A stretch of 64,000 bases of DNA, from positions 62,001 to 126,000 of the forward strand of contig CAYWGH010000016.1 of NCBI GenBank assembly GCA_964457925.1. Reading direction: 5' to 3'. Of the stretch, positions 61,338 to 64,000 are shown one piece after another (position 1 is the stretch's first letter; each line of letters begins with the position of its first letter). The notes below the pieces were generated by a model, which was not told the origin of the DNA, did no database searches, and was given only the letters and a program-made list of their open reading frames with translations. Source of the stretch: Coneutiohabitans sp964457925 (GTDB taxonomy: Bacteria > Zhuqueibacterota > Zhuqueibacteria > Zhuqueibacterales > Zhuqueibacteraceae). Both the position numbers and the translations under genes were made by a program.

Positions 61338-62342
61338 CTAATGCAGCAAAGCCATTTTTCGTGTTTGTACGAAATCACCTGCTGCCATCTTATAAAGATA
61401 AATGCCGCTGGCGGCAATCTCACCCGCTGCGGTTTTGCCGTCCCAAATCACGCGATGAAAACCTGCGGGCTGATTTTGGTTGATCAATGTCTTGACCAAC
61501 CGGCCGTGCGTATCAAAAATCTGCAAGACAACGCTCACATTTTGTGCGATTGAATATTTAATCGTTGTCGCGGGATTAAAGGGATTCGGAAAATTCTGCG
61601 CCAGCTCGAATTTTGCGGGAATCCTATCGCCTTGATCCAGAACACTTGTCGCTGTGGTATAAACGATCGTCAACACCGGGCGATTCTCGACAACGGAATG
61701 GTTCCGCGAATCGAAACGCTTGGCGCTGGCGTTGGTTGCTTCATTGCCCAGCAGCAGCCAGCCAAAGTTTTCCGACGGCGTGTCGAGCCAGGCTTGCACA
61801 TCCGCGACCATTTCCGGCGTCGATCCCCAATCGTAAAAGCCGAGAATGCCGGAGATGGTTTGCGCGGCGCTGGCTGCGGCGGCGAAATCGCCGCCGGCAT
61901 TGGCCCAGCGTTGCGTGTTGAAAAAGGTGTGAATCCACGTCGCATCACCGGTTGTCGCTGAAGCGCCTCCGCCTTCCTCGCCAAACGCCACTGACATGCC
62001 CTCGCCCCAATCCGCCAGCACGCGATGCAGCGCAACGGAATAAACCCCCGAAAGCGCGCGCGACACGTTGAGTCTCAGAGTTGCGCTTTGAATCAAAGCG
62101 CCGGCAGGAATGTTTCCGGCAACGTCGAACGCCACCAAACCGCGTCTCACTTCACCGTGATTATTTTGCCCGGCAAATAACCCCGCACCGCTGCCGTTGC
62201 TGAATGAGCCGGAAGCATTTTCGTAAAGCGTATTATCCTTGCTGGCGATGATTTTGACTTCGACTTGGGCATGCAACGAGCTGATGAAAAGGAAACCTGA
62301 TACCGACAAGAAAAGCGCCAAAAACCGGTTGCGACTGCGCAT
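61338..62342 (-). CDS. DNRLRE-domain secreted protein with T9SS-type C-terminus
   Basis: A 334-residue protein. AGGAG lies five bases before the ATG at 62342; a signal peptide follows (FLALFLSVSGFLFISSLHA). Residues about 30-225 form a DNRLRE-type beta-sandwich (SKDNTLYENASGSFSNGSGAGLFAGQNNHGEVRRGLVAFDV...SATLRLNVS), a domain found in extracellular carbohydrate-binding or structural proteins. The tail is a T9SS type A module: NFPNPFNPATTIKYSI...VVLQIFDTHGRLVKTL...ASGIYLYKMAAG. It sits between two VIT/VWA genes with 14- and 18-base gaps, so a joint surface structure is plausible. Confidence 0.88.
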   Translation of the reverse strand: MRSRNRFLALFLSVSGFLFISSLHAQVEVKIIASKDNTLYENASGSFSNGSGAGLFAGQNNHGEVRRGLVAFDVAGNIPAGALIQSATLRLNVSRALSGVYSVALHRVLADWGEGMSVAFGEEGGGASATTGDATWIHTFFNTQRWANAGGDFAAAASAAQTISGILGFYDWGSTPEMVADVQAWLDTPSENFGWLLLGNEATNASAKRFDSRNHSVVENRPVLTIVYTTATSVLDQGDRIPAKFELAQNFPNPFNPATTIKYSIAQNVSVVLQIFDTHGRLVKTLINQNQPAGFHRVIWDGKTAAGEIAASGIYLYKMAAGDFVQTRKMALLH

Positions 62343-62356
62343 GATCACTCCTGAAG

Positions 62357-64000
62357 TTAGCGAATGAGTAACATTTTTTTGGTGATAACGTTATTGCCCG
62401 CCTCCAGCCGATAAACATACGTCCCGCTTGCCAATTCATTGTTCTGCTCATCCCGGCCATCCCAAATCACTTCGTAGCGCCCGGGCGCGACTTCACGATC
62501 AAATAAAACCCGCACCAGCCGGCCGGTGAGGTCGAAGATTTTGATCATGACACGCTGTTGCTGGGCGTTCGAAGGAACGAAGAAGACGATTTGGGTTTCG
62601 GGATTGAAGGGATTGGGATAATTCTGTTCCAGCACAAAAGTCTTGGGCAAAAGCTGCGGCTCATTATCCTCGACCGAAGTCGGGTTGGGATCGACATACA
62701 GCGCGGTATACTTCGTCAAAATGCTGTAGCGAATGCTCAAATCAATTACCGCTTCGACCAACTCCTCCAACTCGCCGTAGATCGCGATTTGTTCGAGCAG
62801 ATAATCGATCTTGCTCCTGGCCCACAACCGCGCCACGGCGCGATTGCCGCCGCTGATTTGGCCAAATGTCACCAGACTCGTCAGCTCGAAATTCTGCTGC
62901 TGCGCCGTGCCGCTCAACGTCACTGGAAACGAGCCGCTGTTGGTGTAGCGTCCGAATTGCAGGACTTGATTGCCGAAAAACAAATCCGAGAGCACCAACG
63001 GATAACGATCATAAGTTTGCAAGCCGCCGAGAGCAAGATCGAGATTCGACAACACCGGCTTGGAAATGCGATTGACATGATTCGCCACCACTAGCGCGAT
63101 GCTGTCAGTTGCCGTGATGTAGGTGGGATAACCGCCGTTCTCGCGCGCCAGCGCAATCAACAAGGGTTTGCTCACGTCTTCACCGATGCCGAAGGGAAAG
63201 ATGCGCACATTGTGTTTGTTGCGCGCCGCCGCGCTGTCCACAATGGCGTTGACGTTCAGCTCGCCCCAGGTGGGATAGCCGTCGGTGAGGAAGATCAAGT
63301 TGTTGGAAGTGGTTTCCCGGAAGGATTGCTGCAATGAGGTTTGCAGCGCGCCGTCAATATTGGTCAAGCCCAGCGCGCTCAGGCCGTTGACAAACGCGCG
63401 CGCGGCCGCGATCGCAGCGGCCTCCGCCGCCACCAAATCCGGTTGATACTTTACTACGTTGGTGCCAAAAGTGACAAGGTTGAAACGATCGGCAGGATTG
63501 AGATGATCCAAAAAGCTGTTGAGCGCGGATTTCAATTCCACCAGACGCTCGCCTTCCATGCTCGAGGACACATCTGCCGTGAACACGAGGTCGCGCGCCA
63601 GCGTTTCTCCGGCCTCGATCGTATCCGGCGGCGTGATCCACAACGCATAGAAACTGTCCACGCCAAACGAGTCCGTGGCCACGGGCGTGTAGGTGATGAC
63701 ATTCATGTCAACCGACTCGCGCTTGGTTTCGAAGCGCAACAGGAAGTCGCGATCCGGCGTGAAATTCTCATCGCCGAAAATGACTTCATACTGGCTCGGA
63801 GAAACTTGCGTGATCTGCGTGCCGGTGGAGTTGGCATGGCTGGGCGAGGTGAAGGATTTGAACTCTTTGGCCGTGGCCGCAGAGATATTCAGCGTGACGC
63901 GCTGCAACGGCCGCGGTGAGAGGCCGGTGGTGCGCAGGAGAAAGCGATAATCCACATTGCCGAATTCATAAGCCAGCAGCTCGGCATAAGTGATTTCAAA
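62357..64000 (-). CDS. VWA-domain secreted protein with T9SS-type C-terminus (partial, 5' end beyond window)
   Basis: The reading frame is open to base 64000, so the N-terminus lies outside; at least 547 residues are visible. The edge sequence FEITYAELLAYEFG parallels the IVELTYIELLDYRNG segment of the gene at 56908-58932, which places the missing part as signal peptide plus start of the VIT-like region. The VWA domain is well preserved: FTADVSSSMEGERL (DxSxS), DGALQTS and FLTDGYPTWGE. The tail has NYPNPFNPETQIVFFVP...VMIKIFDLTGRLVRVL...ASGTYVYRLEAG. It is upstream of the DNRLRE gene by 14 bases and probably leads, or lies early in, the run of four T9SS cargo genes. Confidence 0.88.
   Translation of the reverse strand, partial: FEITYAELLAYEFGNVDYRFLLRTTGLSPRPLQRVTLNISAATAKEFKSFTSPSHANSTGTQITQVSPSQYEVIFGDENFTPDRDFLLRFETKRESVDMNVITYTPVATDSFGVDSFYALWITPPDTIEAGETLARDLVFTADVSSSMEGERLVELKSALNSFLDHLNPADRFNLVTFGTNVVKYQPDLVAAEAAAIAAARAFVNGLSALGLTNIDGALQTSLQQSFRETTSNNLIFLTDGYPTWGELNVNAIVDSAAARNKHNVRIFPFGIGEDVSKPLLIALARENGGYPTYITATDSIALVVANHVNRISKPVLSNLDLALGGLQTYDRYPLVLSDLFFGNQVLQFGRYTNSGSFPVTLSGTAQQQNFELTSLVTFGQISGGNRAVARLWARSKIDYLLEQIAIYGELEELVEAVIDLSIRYSILTKYTALYVDPNPTSVEDNEPQLLPKTFVLEQNYPNPFNPETQIVFFVPSNAQQQRVMIKIFDLTGRLVRVLFDREVAPGRYEVIWDGRDEQNNELASGTYVYRLEAGNNVITKKMLLIR

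Overview
The window has the character of an environmental bacterium of the FCB superphylum, most like candidate phylum KSB1, Calditrichota or a relative. This is an inference from gene content. Six proteins end in a type IX secretion (T9SS)-style C-terminal module, several with the hallmark NYPNPFNP or a close variant. There is also a PorV/PorQ-family barrel, a GWxTD-domain protein, two TonB-dependent receptors with N-terminal carboxypeptidase-regulatory-like domains, and many lipoproteins. I saw no rRNA, tRNA, CRISPR array, transposase or phage gene. The gene at the right edge (62357-64000) is cut by the window.

Layout. 1-5.3 kb: a small hypothetical gene, a penicillin-acylase-family hydrolase with a small membrane protein, then on the minus strand a CHAT-protease-like membrane protein directly abutting a membrane coiled-coil protein. 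5.4-9.9 kb (minus): a TonB receptor followed by two paralogous lipoproteins. 9.9-10.9 kb: a divergent intergenic region with a structured leader. 10.9-18.6 kb: a receptor / large secreted protein / PorV-like trio. 19.2-24.3 kb: a PIG-L-like lipoprotein lacking its metal ligands, a GWxTD protein and a third lipoprotein paralogue, the last two bounded by inverted 105-bp repeats. 24.8-27.1 kb (minus): an eight-heme TPR cytochrome. 27.3-33.8 kb: an EndoQ-like PHP nuclease fused to a UvrD-type helicase, two small coiled-coil proteins, an Hsp15-like S4 protein and Lnt. 33.8-38.9 kb: a sulfite-oxidase-like protein with Tyr at the Mo-ligand Cys, a BNR/sortilin-like T9SS cargo and an M24 peptidase.

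39.0-44.1 kb: a tight operon of radical SAM protein, divergent metallophosphoesterase-like protein, CMD/AhpD-like protein, FAD oxidoreductase and GlpD-like dehydrogenase, preceded by a perfect 15-bp-arm palindrome. 44.3-46.8 kb (minus): a TPR protein and a methyltransferase. 47.0-53.1 kb: alpha-glucan phosphorylase, a TPM protein, a nucleotidyltransferase, LemA and a DUF1848 protein. 53.2-56.8 kb (minus): ABC ATPase, permease, lipoprotein and a small membrane protein. 56.9-64.0 kb (minus): three VIT/VWA-type secreted proteins and one DNRLRE protein, all with T9SS-type tails.

How it fits together. Much of the window serves the outer membrane and cell surface: receptors, lipoproteins, T9SS cargo, PorV and Lnt, which supplies lipoprotein acylation. 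The strongest candidates for undescribed biology are the radical SAM operon with its palindrome, the CHAT/membrane coiled-coil pair, and the family of three receptor-associated lipoproteins.
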